A model generated the notes under the pieces. It searched no databases, had not been told where the DNA came from, and saw nothing but the letters and a program-made list of their open reading frames with translations. 64,000 bases of DNA from Biomaibacter acetigenes (GTDB lineage Bacteria; Bacillota; Thermosediminibacteria; Thermosediminibacterales; Tepidanaerobacteraceae), in the NCBI RefSeq assembly GCF_003691585.1, contig NZ_CP033169.1, forward strand, positions 744,001 through 808,000. The letters run 5' to 3'. Position 1 is the stretch's first letter. Each line of letters begins with the position of its first letter. A program made the translations under genes and the position numbers. Shown in pieces: positions 22,744 through 32,157 of the stretch.

Positions 22744-24534
22744 ATGAGCAAACTTCCCTCCAGGGAAGAAATCGACCCGAAATACAAATGGAAGCTGGAA
22801 GATATCTATGAAAGCGATGATCTCTGGGAAAAGGACTTTAAAAGGGTAAAGGAACGGTTGAAAGAACTCCAAAACTTCCGCGGCAGGATAAATTCCGCCG
22901 AAAATCTAGCAGGTGTATTGAAGTTAAAAGATGAAATCGGGCAGATGGCCGACAGGCTTTTTACATATGCCAGGATGCGTCGGGATGAGGATAACTCCCG
23001 CGGAAAATACCAGGCTCTGGCGGACAGGGCTATGGGCCTCTCGGTGGAAGTGGCCGGCAGCCTTTCCTTTATTGAACCCGAAATACTGGCTCTTGACAGA
23101 GAAAAATTGATGGGCTTTTTAAAAGAGCGGGAGGATTTAAAAGTCTACGGCCACTACATAGATGACCTCCTCCGGATGAAGGACCACATTTTGGATGCTG
23201 ATAAGGAAAAGATGTTGGCCGATGCGGGGGAGATGGCCGAGGCCCCAGGCGATATTTTCAGGATGCTGGATAATGCGGATATAAAATTTCCTGTCATCAA
23301 AGATGATGAGGGCAATGAGTTGGAGCTCACCAAGGGCAGGTATATAAACTTTATGGAAAGCAAAAACCGGGAAGTGAGAAAGTCCGCCTTTGAAGCCCTT
23401 TACACCACATATAAAGGCCTCATCAACACCCTGGCCGCCACCGCTTCTGCCAATGTCAAAAGGGATATATTCTACAAGAATCAACGAAAGTTTAATTCTT
23501 CCCTGGAAAAATCTCTTTTTGCCGACAATGTACCGGTTAAAGTCTATGAAAATCTGATAGATACTATTCACCGGCGGTTGGACCTAATGCACAGGTATAT
23601 TAAGATCAGGAAAAAGGCGCTGCACCTTGATGAACTCCACATGTATGATATTTATGTACCTCTGGTGAAGGATTACGACAAGAAGGTGTCCTATGAAGAG
23701 GCCCGGGCTATGGTGATGGAAGGCCTTTCACCCATGGGTAAGGAATATGTGGATATATTAAAGCAAGGGTTTAATTCCGGGTGGATCGATGTCTACGAGA
23801 ACAGGAGCAAGACCGGGGGCGCCTATTCCTGGGGATGCTACGGCACGCATCCTTACGTGCTTTTAAATTTCCAGGGCAAATTGAACGATGTGTTCACCAT
23901 TGCCCATGAGATGGGCCATGCCATCCACACCTATTATTCTTTTAGCCATCAGCCCTACGTTTACGCTCAATATCCCATCATCCTGGCTGAAGTGGCTTCT
24001 ACCTGCAATGAGGCCATCATGATAAATTATCTGCTGGAAAGGGCAAAACAAAAAGAGGAAAAAATGTTCCTCTTGAACCACTTCATGGAACAGTTCAAGG
24101 GCATAGTATACCGACAGGTGATGTTTGCGGAGTTTGAGAAGATGACCCATGAGATGGCAGAAAGCGGCGAGCCTCTTAATGCCGAGGTTTTGAACAAAGT
24201 TTACCATGAACTGAATGTGAAGTACTACGGGAGGGATATAGTTGTCGATGAACAGATAGATTATGAGTGGGCCAGGATACCCCATTTTTATACCAGTTTC
24301 TATGTTTATAAGTATGCCACCGGCTTTTCGGCGGCCATTGCCATTTCTGAGAAAATATTAAAAGAGGGGTCTAGGGCGGTGGAAAGATTCAAGGAGTTTC
24401 TATCCGGGGGAAGCTCCGATTACCCCCTGGAGCTTTTGAAGAAGGTGGGGGTTGACCTTACCGAACCAAAGCCGGTGATGGACGCCCTGCAGGTTTTTGA
24501 AAAACTGCTGGATGAATATGAATCATTGATGTAA
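22744..24534 (+). CDS. pepF: Oligoendopeptidase F (M3 metallopeptidase)
   Basis: A 596-residue cytosolic zinc peptidase that cuts short peptides. The zinc motif HEMGH (about residue 389) sits in FTIAHEMGHAIHTYYS, with the third ligand in ILAEVASTCNEAIM about 25 residues later. The N-terminal oligoF domain is complete (KYKWKLEDIYESDDLWEKD). Length is that of the family. It probably recycles peptides in an amino-acid-fermenting cell. Monocistronic, following tRNA-Ala. Confidence 0.95.
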   Translation: MSKLPSREEIDPKYKWKLEDIYESDDLWEKDFKRVKERLKELQNFRGRINSAENLAGVLKLKDEIGQMADRLFTYARMRRDEDNSRGKYQALADRAMGLSVEVAGSLSFIEPEILALDREKLMGFLKEREDLKVYGHYIDDLLRMKDHILDADKEKMLADAGEMAEAPGDIFRMLDNADIKFPVIKDDEGNELELTKGRYINFMESKNREVRKSAFEALYTTYKGLINTLAATASANVKRDIFYKNQRKFNSSLEKSLFADNVPVKVYENLIDTIHRRLDLMHRYIKIRKKALHLDELHMYDIYVPLVKDYDKKVSYEEARAMVMEGLSPMGKEYVDILKQGFNSGWIDVYENRSKTGGAYSWGCYGTHPYVLLNFQGKLNDVFTIAHEMGHAIHTYYSFSHQPYVYAQYPIILAEVASTCNEAIMINYLLERAKQKEEKMFLLNHFMEQFKGIVYRQVMFAEFEKMTHEMAESGEPLNAEVLNKVYHELNVKYYGRDIVVDEQIDYEWARIPHFYTSFYVYKYATGFSAAIAISEKILKEGSRAVERFKEFLSGGSSDYPLELLKKVGVDLTEPKPVMDALQVFEKLLDEYESLM

Positions 24535-24625
24535 TAGCGAAATTTGAACAACGTTCTGAAAGGGGGTCTTGAACTTATTACTAAATATTGCTAAAATAGA
24601 GCTGGTGCAAAAATATTAGCTGTAA

Positions 24626-24730
24626 TGCCAAAAAATGGGCAACATTTTTTGAGAATAATTACATAATATCAAGCAAAAGGCGGAATATAATATAATATTT
24701 ATCATTGTGCAATTTGGTATAAGATTTGCA
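24626..24730 (+). promoter_or_regulatory. Sigma-54-like promoter and possible activator site of the antiporter
   Basis: TGGTAT-N5-TTGCA (24715-24730) has GG and GC 12 bases apart. Upstream, TGCC-N8-GGCA (24626-24641) is a perfect 4-base inverted pair in the range where activators of this class bind. The predicted message starts near 24741, leaving a leader of about 110 bases. The remainder of the 320-base gap has no other gene except a short leader frame. Confidence 0.45.
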
Positions 24731-24792
24731 ATTGTTTATATACCTAAAATAATTAATCATCACTAACTGTTATTATTTTCAGGAAGGAGGAG

Positions 24793-24843
24793 ATGATAAA
24801 AAGAAGAAAAATACAGATTTTAAAAAACAATAAAACTTTGTAA
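24793..24843 (+). CDS. Possible 16-codon leader peptide before the antiporter
   Basis: GGAAGGAGG ends 3 bases before ATG 24793. The frame MIKRRKIQILKNNKTL is very basic and stops at 24843. The TAA runs into the AAAGGGGGA ribosome site of the antiporter, so translation of the leader could influence access to that site. The spacing to ATG is short. It may be a real uORF or a relic; no family is known. Confidence 0.4.
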   Translation: MIKRRKIQILKNNKTL

Positions 24844-24854
24844 AGGGGGATTTA

Positions 24855-26537
24855 ATGGTGACAATCAGAAAAGGTTTTGTATGGGGTATTATCATTTTAT
24901 TGATTCTGTCTTTTGCTATTCCCGCTTTTGGCGAGGGTGAGGCAGCTAAAGCAGAAAAACCGGCCCACTATGGTTTCCTGTCGCTGCTTCCGCCTGTTCT
25001 GGCCATAGGGCTTGCCATGATAACCAAAGAAGTTTTGAGTTCTCTGGTCATAGGTATAGCTGCAGGGGCACTCACTCTCACTGGGGGTAATATCATCGAG
25101 GCTTTCAAGAAGGCCATGGAGCTTCTGATCAACACTGCCGGGGATCCTTCCTGGAACTTCAGGGTGTTGCTGTTTACGGTGCTGCTGGGAGCCATTATAG
25201 GTATGGTTTCCAGGGCTAACGGTCCCCAGGCCTTCGGGCGCTGGGCGGAAAAGCATATAAAGAGCAGAAGCATTTCACTGTTTATCACCTGGTGCCTGGG
25301 AGTACTAATATTCATGGATGACTATTTTAACTGCATGACCGTTGGAACAGCCCTCCGGCCTGTTACCGACAGGTTCAAGGTATCCAGAGCAAAATTATCC
25401 TTTATAATAGATTCTACTGCCGCACCCGTGTGCACCCTGGTGCCGGTTTCCACATGGGTGGCCTATGTGGCATCATTGATGGTGCCGCTTTTTGAGCAGT
25501 ATAAGCTGAATTTAAATCCCTACACGGTTTACGTGCAAATGATTCCCTATGATTTCTATCCATGGCTCATAGTCCTGATGGTGCTGGTCACTTCATTTAC
25601 AAACCTGGAATATGGCCCCATGGCTGTATCAGAAAGGAGAGCCCTTTCCGGTAAGGGTTTGTGGGATACAAACATCATGAAGAATCCTCCCGGTGATGAA
25701 TTTGCAAGCCTGGAGAAATCTGAAAAGGGTTCGGCTATAGATATGGTGGGGCCGCTGCTCGGGTTGATAGTTATTATGCTCTTTGCCATGGCTTACAGCG
25801 GCGGGTTCTTTGAGGGCAAGGCCGGGTTCTTCACCGCCGTTATGAACAGCGATTCTGCCACATCCCTGGTATGGGGAGCTACTATAACAGTTATATTGAG
25901 CGCCATTTTCTACTCGGTGAGAGGTGTTGTGAGGTTAAAGGATTCCATGGAAGCGGTCATTCAGGGAGCTAAATCCATGATGGTAGCCCTTTTCATACTT
26001 TCCCTTGCATGGACCATCGGAAAGACATGCCAGGAGCTGGGCACCGGAGTTTATGTTTCCAGCATCATGTCTGAGACCTTCCCCACCTGGGCAGTGCCTG
26101 TGACGGTATTCTTAATATCGGCTTTCATCGCTTTCTCTACCGGAACTTCATGGGGTACCTGGGCTATCATGATACCCATAGTGATCCCTCTGGTGGTGGC
26201 TATGAAGATAGATATACTTCCCTGCATAGCGGCGGTATTGTCCGGCGGCGTTTTCGGAGACCACTGCTCTCCCATTTCCGATACCACCATCATGTCATCG
26301 ACGGGCGGCGCCTGTCCCCATATCGAGCATGTGAACACCCAGCTGCCATACGCTCTGACTGCGGCCATCACATCGGCTGTGGGATTTTTGATGCTGGGAT
26401 TCTTCGACCATCCCTTTGTGGTATGGTTTATAACCATCGCCCTGTTCTTTGTGGTTGTATATATCATGCATAAAGTCTGGACCGGCGAATCTCCGGTAAA
26501 ACCCCAGAAAGCACTTCCGGCGGACCAGGAGAAATAG
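24855..26537 (+). CDS. NhaC-family Na+/H+ antiporter (or related exchanger)
   Basis: A 560-residue membrane protein with about 12 or more spans and a short N-terminal signal-like segment. Characteristic stretches include ITWCLGVLIFMDDYFNCMTVG (part, about residues 148-165), APVCTLVPVSTWVAYV, FSTGTSWGTWAIMIP and GVFGDHCSPISDTTIMSSTG; the paired GTS and SDTT loops are hallmarks of NhaC. It exchanges sodium and protons, or an amino-acid-related substrate in some relatives. Na+ cycling would support the Na+-coupled tryptophan carrier. A -24/-12-like element precedes it. Confidence 0.85.
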   Translation: MVTIRKGFVWGIIILLILSFAIPAFGEGEAAKAEKPAHYGFLSLLPPVLAIGLAMITKEVLSSLVIGIAAGALTLTGGNIIEAFKKAMELLINTAGDPSWNFRVLLFTVLLGAIIGMVSRANGPQAFGRWAEKHIKSRSISLFITWCLGVLIFMDDYFNCMTVGTALRPVTDRFKVSRAKLSFIIDSTAAPVCTLVPVSTWVAYVASLMVPLFEQYKLNLNPYTVYVQMIPYDFYPWLIVLMVLVTSFTNLEYGPMAVSERRALSGKGLWDTNIMKNPPGDEFASLEKSEKGSAIDMVGPLLGLIVIMLFAMAYSGGFFEGKAGFFTAVMNSDSATSLVWGATITVILSAIFYSVRGVVRLKDSMEAVIQGAKSMMVALFILSLAWTIGKTCQELGTGVYVSSIMSETFPTWAVPVTVFLISAFIAFSTGTSWGTWAIMIPIVIPLVVAMKIDILPCIAAVLSGGVFGDHCSPISDTTIMSSTGGACPHIEHVNTQLPYALTAAITSAVGFLMLGFFDHPFVVWFITIALFFVVVYIMHKVWTGESPVKPQKALPADQEK

Positions 26538-26571
26538 TTCACCGAAGCGGCTTTTATAGTATACTTAAAAA

Positions 26572-26606
26572 GGAGCTTGTTTAGTGGGCTCCCTCTTTTT
26601 TTTTTT
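26572..26606 (+). terminator. Terminator after the antiporter gene
   Basis: GGAGC and GCTCC form the stem around 11 bases, then CTC and about 12 Ts. The T-run overlaps the end of the convergent flippase gene. Confidence 0.72.
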
Positions 26607-28080
26607 ACTTATAACTTTTCAAACTCATTCCCATGGCCATAGCCAGCACTAAAAAACCAGTGGCGCCCAGCAAAAAGTCGGCGCCTATACAGACGATTTC
26701 CGGAAGACCCAGGGTTTTCAGCGGCAGGTAAGTGTGCTTTAAAATAAAAGCCATGAACAGACCACACATCAGTGGTTTTATTATTATCTTTACCGCATTA
26801 AATTTTCTGTTGAAAGTTTTTTCGAGGTAGTACAGGCTTATAAATATAGACACCGAGGATGCGGTTATCAAGGCCAGGGAGTAACCGTTGATCCCTATAT
26901 AGGGTTTTTTGACCAGCAGAAACAGTAGGATGTTTGTAATTAAGAAACTGTTGATGGAGTTTACCAGGGGTATGTTGTTGTTGCCTGTGCCCCGCAGAAG
27001 TGCCATAAGCACGTGTTCAGCGTAAAAGAAGGGGATACCGGCCGCAAACCCCATGATCAATGTTTCCAGAGAAAACCCTGAGAACAACACATCCCCTATG
27101 GGTTTTGCCAGGATTATGAAAAATCCGGAAACCGCAAAAGAAAAAAGGGAGGTCAGAGTAAGTGCCTGTTCGGACAATCTAAAAGCGTAGGCGTTATTTT
27201 TTTTGGACAGTGCCGCGGCTATTCTTGGAATCATATTTGATGAAAGAGACATGGTAAAGAGCGCGGGAAAATATAAAAGAGGAAGCACCATGCCTGCGGT
27301 TTTTCCGTAGATTGCCATGGAATCGGAGGCCGAAAGTCCGGAAATTTCCAGGCTTTTTGGCACCAGCAGGGCTTCCAGTGAACCGGATAGCGAACCGATT
27401 ATCTGGCTTAAGGAGACAGGTATGGCTATTGTTAGAATACTTACCAGGTTATTTATTTTTATATGCATTTTTCCGGGATTTCCGGCACATTTTTTATAAA
27501 AAGCGGCAAGTACCGCCAGGGATACCAGTTCTCCCACTGCCAGGGCTGTTACCGCACCCCGAGTTTCCCCTTCGAGGCCCGCCAGTACCAGACTTTTTAT
27601 TACAATGACACCGAATAATGTACGGACAAGACTTTCTCCAAGAATAGACCACCTTATAGGCACAGTCTTTTGTATACCAAGGAAAAAGCCTCTGAGGACT
27701 GAGGAAAATCCGACAAATACTGCAGCGGGCAGTATAAGGAGAAGAACAGGGCGATTTAGCGCAGTTGAGAGAACTATGAGAAAGACAGCCCCAAGAATGG
27801 AAAAAGACGAGGTAAGAAAAAAAGCCGATGCCACTATTTCACTGCTTCGATTTACAGTTTTTCCTGCATGAATCTCCGCTATAAGTTTTGAAACAGAAAC
27901 GGGAATTCCTGCGGTCATGAGGGTAATAGTTGTGCCGTAAAAAGAAAGAACCTGCTGGTAAATGCCCATGCTCTGGGGCCCCAGGCTCCTGGATAGAAAA
28001 ATCCTGTAAAAAAATCCTATTATTCCTGCGGCAAAATGGGCTGTAGCAAGGAAAATGGTTTCGGTTGCCCAATGGTTCAT
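26605..28080 (-). CDS. SpoVB/MurJ-like polysaccharide (lipid) flippase
   Basis: ATG 28080 is preferred because AGGGAAG lies about 10 bases upstream; the frame is open for 18 more codons. The 491-residue protein is hydrophobic throughout (about 14 spans). It begins with AAGIIGFFYRIFLSRSLGP, the TM1 signature of the MOP exporter superfamily shared by SpoVB and MurJ, and contains GIPVSVSKLIAE. Members flip lipid-linked glycans, including peptidoglycan precursors; in spore formers SpoVB serves the cortex. Which lipid it moves cannot be told. Confidence 0.82.
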   Translation of the reverse strand: MNHWATETIFLATAHFAAGIIGFFYRIFLSRSLGPQSMGIYQQVLSFYGTTITLMTAGIPVSVSKLIAEIHAGKTVNRSSEIVASAFFLTSSFSILGAVFLIVLSTALNRPVLLLILPAAVFVGFSSVLRGFFLGIQKTVPIRWSILGESLVRTLFGVIVIKSLVLAGLEGETRGAVTALAVGELVSLAVLAAFYKKCAGNPGKMHIKINNLVSILTIAIPVSLSQIIGSLSGSLEALLVPKSLEISGLSASDSMAIYGKTAGMVLPLLYFPALFTMSLSSNMIPRIAAALSKKNNAYAFRLSEQALTLTSLFSFAVSGFFIILAKPIGDVLFSGFSLETLIMGFAAGIPFFYAEHVLMALLRGTGNNNIPLVNSINSFLITNILLFLLVKKPYIGINGYSLALITASSVSIFISLYYLEKTFNRKFNAVKIIIKPLMCGLFMAFILKHTYLPLKTLGLPEIVCIGADFLLGATGFLVLAMAMGMSLKSYK

Positions 28081-28173
28081 ATCTAGCACTTCCCTGAAAG
28101 TATCATTAATAAAATTATATTTAGCTAAAGGCAATTTTTATGTTTAAAGTGAAAATAGAATAATTAAAAAAGT

Positions 28174-28202
28174 TTGACTGTAACTTTCGATTGTGATATA
28201 TT
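28174..28202 (+). promoter_or_regulatory. Sigma-A promoter of rex
   Basis: TTGACT (28174-28179), 17 bases, TATATT (28197-28202). A loose inverted pair, GATTGTGATATA and TATATCAATC (about 28189-28224), overlaps it and could be an operator, though it does not match the usual Rex box well. Confidence 0.65.
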
Positions 28203-28238
28203 TATGTTAAAGTTATATCAATCGAGGTGATAGGGAAA

Positions 28239-28922
28239 TTGTCTGAGGAAATTAAAAAGGTATCTATGGCAGTTATAAAAAGGCTGCCCAAGTATCACCA
28301 GTGTTTGGGAAAGCTTTTAAGGCAGGATGTCGAGAGAATATCATCTCAGGAACTCAGCCAGTTGCTTGGCTTTACCGCTTCACAGATCAGGCAGGATTTG
28401 AATAACTTCGGTGAATTCGGCCAGCAGGGATACGGTTATAATGTGGAAAGCTTATATAATGAAATAGCAAAAATACTGGGACTGAACACCGTCCATAACA
28501 TGATCATAGTGGGTGCCGGCAACCTGGGACAGGCCCTGGCCAACTATGAGGATTTTGAAACCCATGGATTCAAGATTCTGGCGCTTTTTGATGTTAATCC
28601 CAGACTTATTGGTCTCAAGATCAGGGGCATTCCCATCCTTGATGCGGATGAAATGGATTATTTCATAAACCGGAATGATATAGATATAGCTGTAATAGCC
28701 GTACCATCGGACAGGGCCCCGAAGGTGGTTGAAATACTTACTAAAACCTCGGTTAAAGGAATATGGAACTTTTCAACGGCGGAAATTTCGACAGGGAAAA
28801 ACATAATCGTTGAAAATGTACATCTAATTGACAGCCTGTTTACTTTAAGCTACCGGATGAACGAGGAAAAACTTGAAGAAAGAATATTAAAGCAAAAAAT
28901 GAAAAAAGTTTTAAACCGGTAG
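28239..28922 (+). CDS. rex: Redox-sensing transcriptional repressor Rex
   Basis: TTG 28239 is preferred: GAGGTGAT, a near-perfect anti-16S match, lies 7 bases upstream, while GTG 28227 falls inside that site. 227 residues. The N-terminal winged helix (YHQCLGKLLRQDVERISSQE then GFTASQIRQDLNNFGEFGQQ) binds DNA. The Rossmann motif VGAGNLGQAL (about 85) binds NADH/NAD+, and the C-terminal helix swaps between subunits. Rex represses fermentation and respiration genes when NADH is low. Its targets here are not visible. Confidence 0.95.
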   Translation: MSEEIKKVSMAVIKRLPKYHQCLGKLLRQDVERISSQELSQLLGFTASQIRQDLNNFGEFGQQGYGYNVESLYNEIAKILGLNTVHNMIIVGAGNLGQALANYEDFETHGFKILALFDVNPRLIGLKIRGIPILDADEMDYFINRNDIDIAVIAVPSDRAPKVVEILTKTSVKGIWNFSTAEISTGKNIIVENVHLIDSLFTLSYRMNEEKLEERILKQKMKKVLNR

Positions 28923-28982
28923 AAAAATTTTGGTTTGTATGGTAAAATAATGTTAAGGGTAAAAACCTGGGAGGGTTAGCCG

Positions 28983-30014
28983 GTGAAAAGGACGAGATTA
29001 TTTGCAATCATTATTTTCATAGCAGTCATTATACTGGCGGGGTGTGACGCTCAGTCTGCTGCCGATAATGAAACTCCGACGTCGGACCAAAAAAACCCGG
29101 CGGTTGTTTATGAAGGCCAGGATCAGAGCAGAGTCCTCGTATACTATGTGAAAGATGGTTTTTTAGTTCCGGTAACCCTTGGTGTTGAACCCACAAAAGA
29201 GCCCGTAAAGGCGGCTCTGAATTTATTGTTTTCCGGCCTGGTACCCCAGGGCTTCGAAAATAAACTTTTTAATGTTAAATTAAAAAGTTACAATATCGCC
29301 GGAGATACTGCTTCGGTCGATCTTTCCTCGGAATTTTTAAAAGACGATGATAAGGAGTTCAAAAAGGACCAATTGGTCCTGACTCTCACAGAGTTTGACG
29401 ATATTAAAAAAGTTAAGGTTAGCGTGGAAGGAAAGCCTCTGGATGGCTTGTATGAGAGGCCGTCTTTAATCAATCAGATAGCTTTGCCGGAAGAAGGCAA
29501 ACTCCCATCGACGGAGGTCAGTGCTTCCGGCTCCGTAAAAGCTCAGACCGATGATACTTGGTTAACGGTATATTATGTTGACAAAGATAAAAAATACATT
29601 GTTCCCGTTACTTTCAAATCTTCCAAAATACAGGTAAAAACTGACCAGAAAGGTGAAATCATCCCACCCACTCCGGAAGAAAGGGCAAAAGCCGCCGTGG
29701 AGCAACTCATTGAAGGTCCGGTGGGGATCAAGAACCTGACCGGCATATTTCCAGGGGAAGTCAAGCTAAAGGACTTTTATATAAAAGATGGCATTGCATA
29801 CGTAGATGTGAGCAAAGATCTTATCATGAGCTTTTCAAAGGATGCCGAATATGAAAAGATAGCCGTAGATTCGGTGGTGCAGACCCTGACTTCTATTGAT
29901 GAGATAGATAAAGTGCGGTTTTTGATAGACGGCAAAGAAATCCCCTCCATCGCCGGCCACACAAACATCAGCATCCCCATCCCCCGCCTGAAGTGGTATA
30001 ACATAATTGAATGA
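28983..30014 (+). CDS. GerMN-domain lipoprotein (GerM-like), first copy
   Basis: A 343-residue lipoprotein with lipobox ILAGC (Cys about 21). Two GerMN ('sporulation and spore germination') domains, about 40-165 and 185-335, share the pattern LVTVYYVKDGFLVPVT-like start, 'ALNLLF.GLVP.G' middle and 'VDLSSEF' / 'VDVSKDL' strand. In B. subtilis GerM helps join forespore and mother-cell complexes. A second, closer GerM homologue is at 32762. A terminator follows at once. Confidence 0.85.
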   Translation: MKRTRLFAIIIFIAVIILAGCDAQSAADNETPTSDQKNPAVVYEGQDQSRVLVYYVKDGFLVPVTLGVEPTKEPVKAALNLLFSGLVPQGFENKLFNVKLKSYNIAGDTASVDLSSEFLKDDDKEFKKDQLVLTLTEFDDIKKVKVSVEGKPLDGLYERPSLINQIALPEEGKLPSTEVSASGSVKAQTDDTWLTVYYVDKDKKYIVPVTFKSSKIQVKTDQKGEIIPPTPEERAKAAVEQLIEGPVGIKNLTGIFPGEVKLKDFYIKDGIAYVDVSKDLIMSFSKDAEYEKIAVDSVVQTLTSIDEIDKVRFLIDGKEIPSIAGHTNISIPIPRLKWYNIIE

Positions 30015-30020
30015 ACAGCA

Positions 30021-30046
30021 AAACCGGTAGATACTACCGGTTTTTT
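30021..30046 (+). terminator. Terminator after the GerMN lipoprotein gene
   Basis: ACCGGTAG and CTACCGGT around a 3-base loop, flanked by As on the left and six Ts on the right. Confidence 0.88.
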
Positions 30047-30160
30047 AATTTGGACATTACATTTATGTTACATTTCATTTTCAGGGGAGGACATTCCTCA
30101 ATTTGGGTCGAAGTATATATAATGGAAATAGAAAAAGTGAGTTACAGGAGGGCCCCATCC

Positions 30161-32104
30161 ATGTTCAGAAAGATTATACCTGTCGCCATGCTTGTTTTTA
30201 TTTTTTTGTGCTTTCCTTCTTTTGGGAAAGCGGCTCCGAAGGCAAAACCGGTTCTCAAACCCATTGAAATCTACATAAACGGTCAAAAAGTAGAATCCGA
30301 TGTGGCTCCCATTATTGTTAATGACCGTACCCTGGTTCCTCTGAGAGTGATTTCTGAGAACCTCGGAGCATCAGTTTACTGGGATAACACGCAGAGAATG
30401 GTCAGAATAACAACTTCCACAAAAACCATTCTGCTTAAAATAAATGATAAAAAGGCCGTAATAAACGACCGGGAAGTGGTCCTGGATACGCCCGCAACTA
30501 TCGTCAAAGACAGGACGATGGTTCCTCTAAGATTCATTGGGGAATCTCTGGGAGCTGAAGTGTTCTGGGATAATGCTCAAAGAAGGGTGATCATCACCAG
30601 GTTCCAACCCAAGGTAATAGATTTTTCCTATGAGGTGGTAAATGGAAAACCATCGGTGGTTTTAAGAGGAGATAGCCCGCTGGAATATGTTACACAACCG
30701 GCCACAAGCAAAAATCAAATTGCCATAGACATAAAGGGGCAAATGGCTACTGAAAAAAATGCCTTATATATATATGATGATTTTATAGAAAAAGCTATAA
30801 TGGGAAGTATCCAGCAAGACCCGCCGGTTACGAGGGTTGTGGTGGATTTAAAAGGTGGAGTGCCTTATGAAATCAACCGGTCGGAAGATAAAAACACCAT
30901 CATTATTTCCTTTATAAACACCTTGAGCGGTGTTACCGTAGATAGTGATGACCAGAGGGTGACTGTGAACCTTGTTACAACTCAACCCACGAAAATAAAC
31001 TATTTCTTTCTTTCAAACCCGGATAGGCTGGTTATGGATATAAACGATGCAGTTCTTTCAACCTCACCGCCGGAAATCCCCAGAAATAACTATATCAAGG
31101 AAATCAGGCTGGGGCAATTTACGGTAAATCCCAATACCGTAAGGGTTGTGTTTGACCTCAAATCCGATATAAATTACCAGGTATTTCAGGATAAAAATAA
31201 TATTTCTGTGATATTTTCTAAAGTTAACACCGTAAAAAGAGTAAATGTGGAAAGTCGGGAAGAAAGTTCCTCCGTTAGAATTACCGCCAGCGGCGAAATA
31301 GGATACGAGATTAAAGCAGATAAATCAAACAGGCAATTAAAACTGGTCATTGCCGGAGTGGCCATAGATAAAAATCTGCTTGAACAGGAAACCATAGATG
31401 TTAACGACGGTATTGTGGACTATGTAGAGTTAAAAAAGGTAAAAGGGCCAAAGAACTATAACCTGGAGGTAATTATAAACTTAAGCCTTTTCACCAGTTA
31501 CGAGCTTACCACGACACCGCCGTCTTCGGAAATAGAACTTGTAATTTATAAATCTCCACTTCAGAACAAAATCATTGTGGTGGACCCCGGTCACGGCGGC
31601 AGTGATCCCGGTGCAGAAGCCGGAAATGTCCAGGAAAAGAATCTTAATCTTGATATAGCCCTGAAATTAAGAGATTTGCTGGAACAGGGCGGAGCTAAAG
31701 TGTTGATGACTAGGGATAAGGATATTTTTGTGAACCTTTATACCCGGGCCGGTATAGCCAATGAGGTAAAGGCCGATCTGTTCATAAGCATCCACAACAA
31801 CGCAGGAAGCAGCGGTACATCGGGCACCGAGACCCTTTACTATCCGGAACCGGAGAAAAAAGCCCTGGCTCTGTGTATCCAGAAAGCTCTGGTGAAGAGC
31901 ATCGGCCTTCCCGATAGGGGAATTGTGGAGAGGCCCGGCCTTGTAGTGACCCGTGAAACCCGGATGCCGTCGGCGCTGGCGGAAGTGGCGTTTATGACCA
32001 ACCAGGGCGATCTTTCACTGCTTTTAACCGATGAGTTCAGGCAAAAGGCCGCCGAGGGCATAGCCAGCGGGATTATAAATTATTTGACAGGAAGGGCTGA
32101 TTGA
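30161..32104 (+). CDS. N-acetylmuramoyl-L-alanine amidase with stalk and AMIN domains
   Basis: ATG 30161 is chosen for AGGAGGG 8 bases upstream (647 residues); the open frame before it lacks a site. A signal peptide (FRKIIPVAMLVFIFLCF) is followed by two stalk repeats with TLVPLRVISENLGASVYW and TMVPLRFIGESLGAEVFW (about 50-145). Two AMIN-like beta domains span about 160-440. Amidase_3 occupies about 465-640, with zinc ligands in VDPGHGGSDPG, the QEKNLNL Glu, SIHNN and the catalytic LAEVAFMTN Glu. It cleaves the amide joining stem peptide to MurNAc, in the envelope, during division or sporulation. Confidence 0.93.
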   Translation: MFRKIIPVAMLVFIFLCFPSFGKAAPKAKPVLKPIEIYINGQKVESDVAPIIVNDRTLVPLRVISENLGASVYWDNTQRMVRITTSTKTILLKINDKKAVINDREVVLDTPATIVKDRTMVPLRFIGESLGAEVFWDNAQRRVIITRFQPKVIDFSYEVVNGKPSVVLRGDSPLEYVTQPATSKNQIAIDIKGQMATEKNALYIYDDFIEKAIMGSIQQDPPVTRVVVDLKGGVPYEINRSEDKNTIIISFINTLSGVTVDSDDQRVTVNLVTTQPTKINYFFLSNPDRLVMDINDAVLSTSPPEIPRNNYIKEIRLGQFTVNPNTVRVVFDLKSDINYQVFQDKNNISVIFSKVNTVKRVNVESREESSSVRITASGEIGYEIKADKSNRQLKLVIAGVAIDKNLLEQETIDVNDGIVDYVELKKVKGPKNYNLEVIINLSLFTSYELTTTPPSSEIELVIYKSPLQNKIIVVDPGHGGSDPGAEAGNVQEKNLNLDIALKLRDLLEQGGAKVLMTRDKDIFVNLYTRAGIANEVKADLFISIHNNAGSSGTSGTETLYYPEPEKKALALCIQKALVKSIGLPDRGIVERPGLVVTRETRMPSALAEVAFMTNQGDLSLLLTDEFRQKAAEGIASGIINYLTGRAD

Positions 32105-32157
32105 CACCCGATGACAGTTCTGATATTATTACCTTGAATTGTTAATTTAGGAGTGAT

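Noticed and set aside
28189-28224. Rex self-operator
   Set aside because: The inverted pair is imperfect and does not match the TTGTTAA-type Rex box; kept only as a note in the promoter entry.
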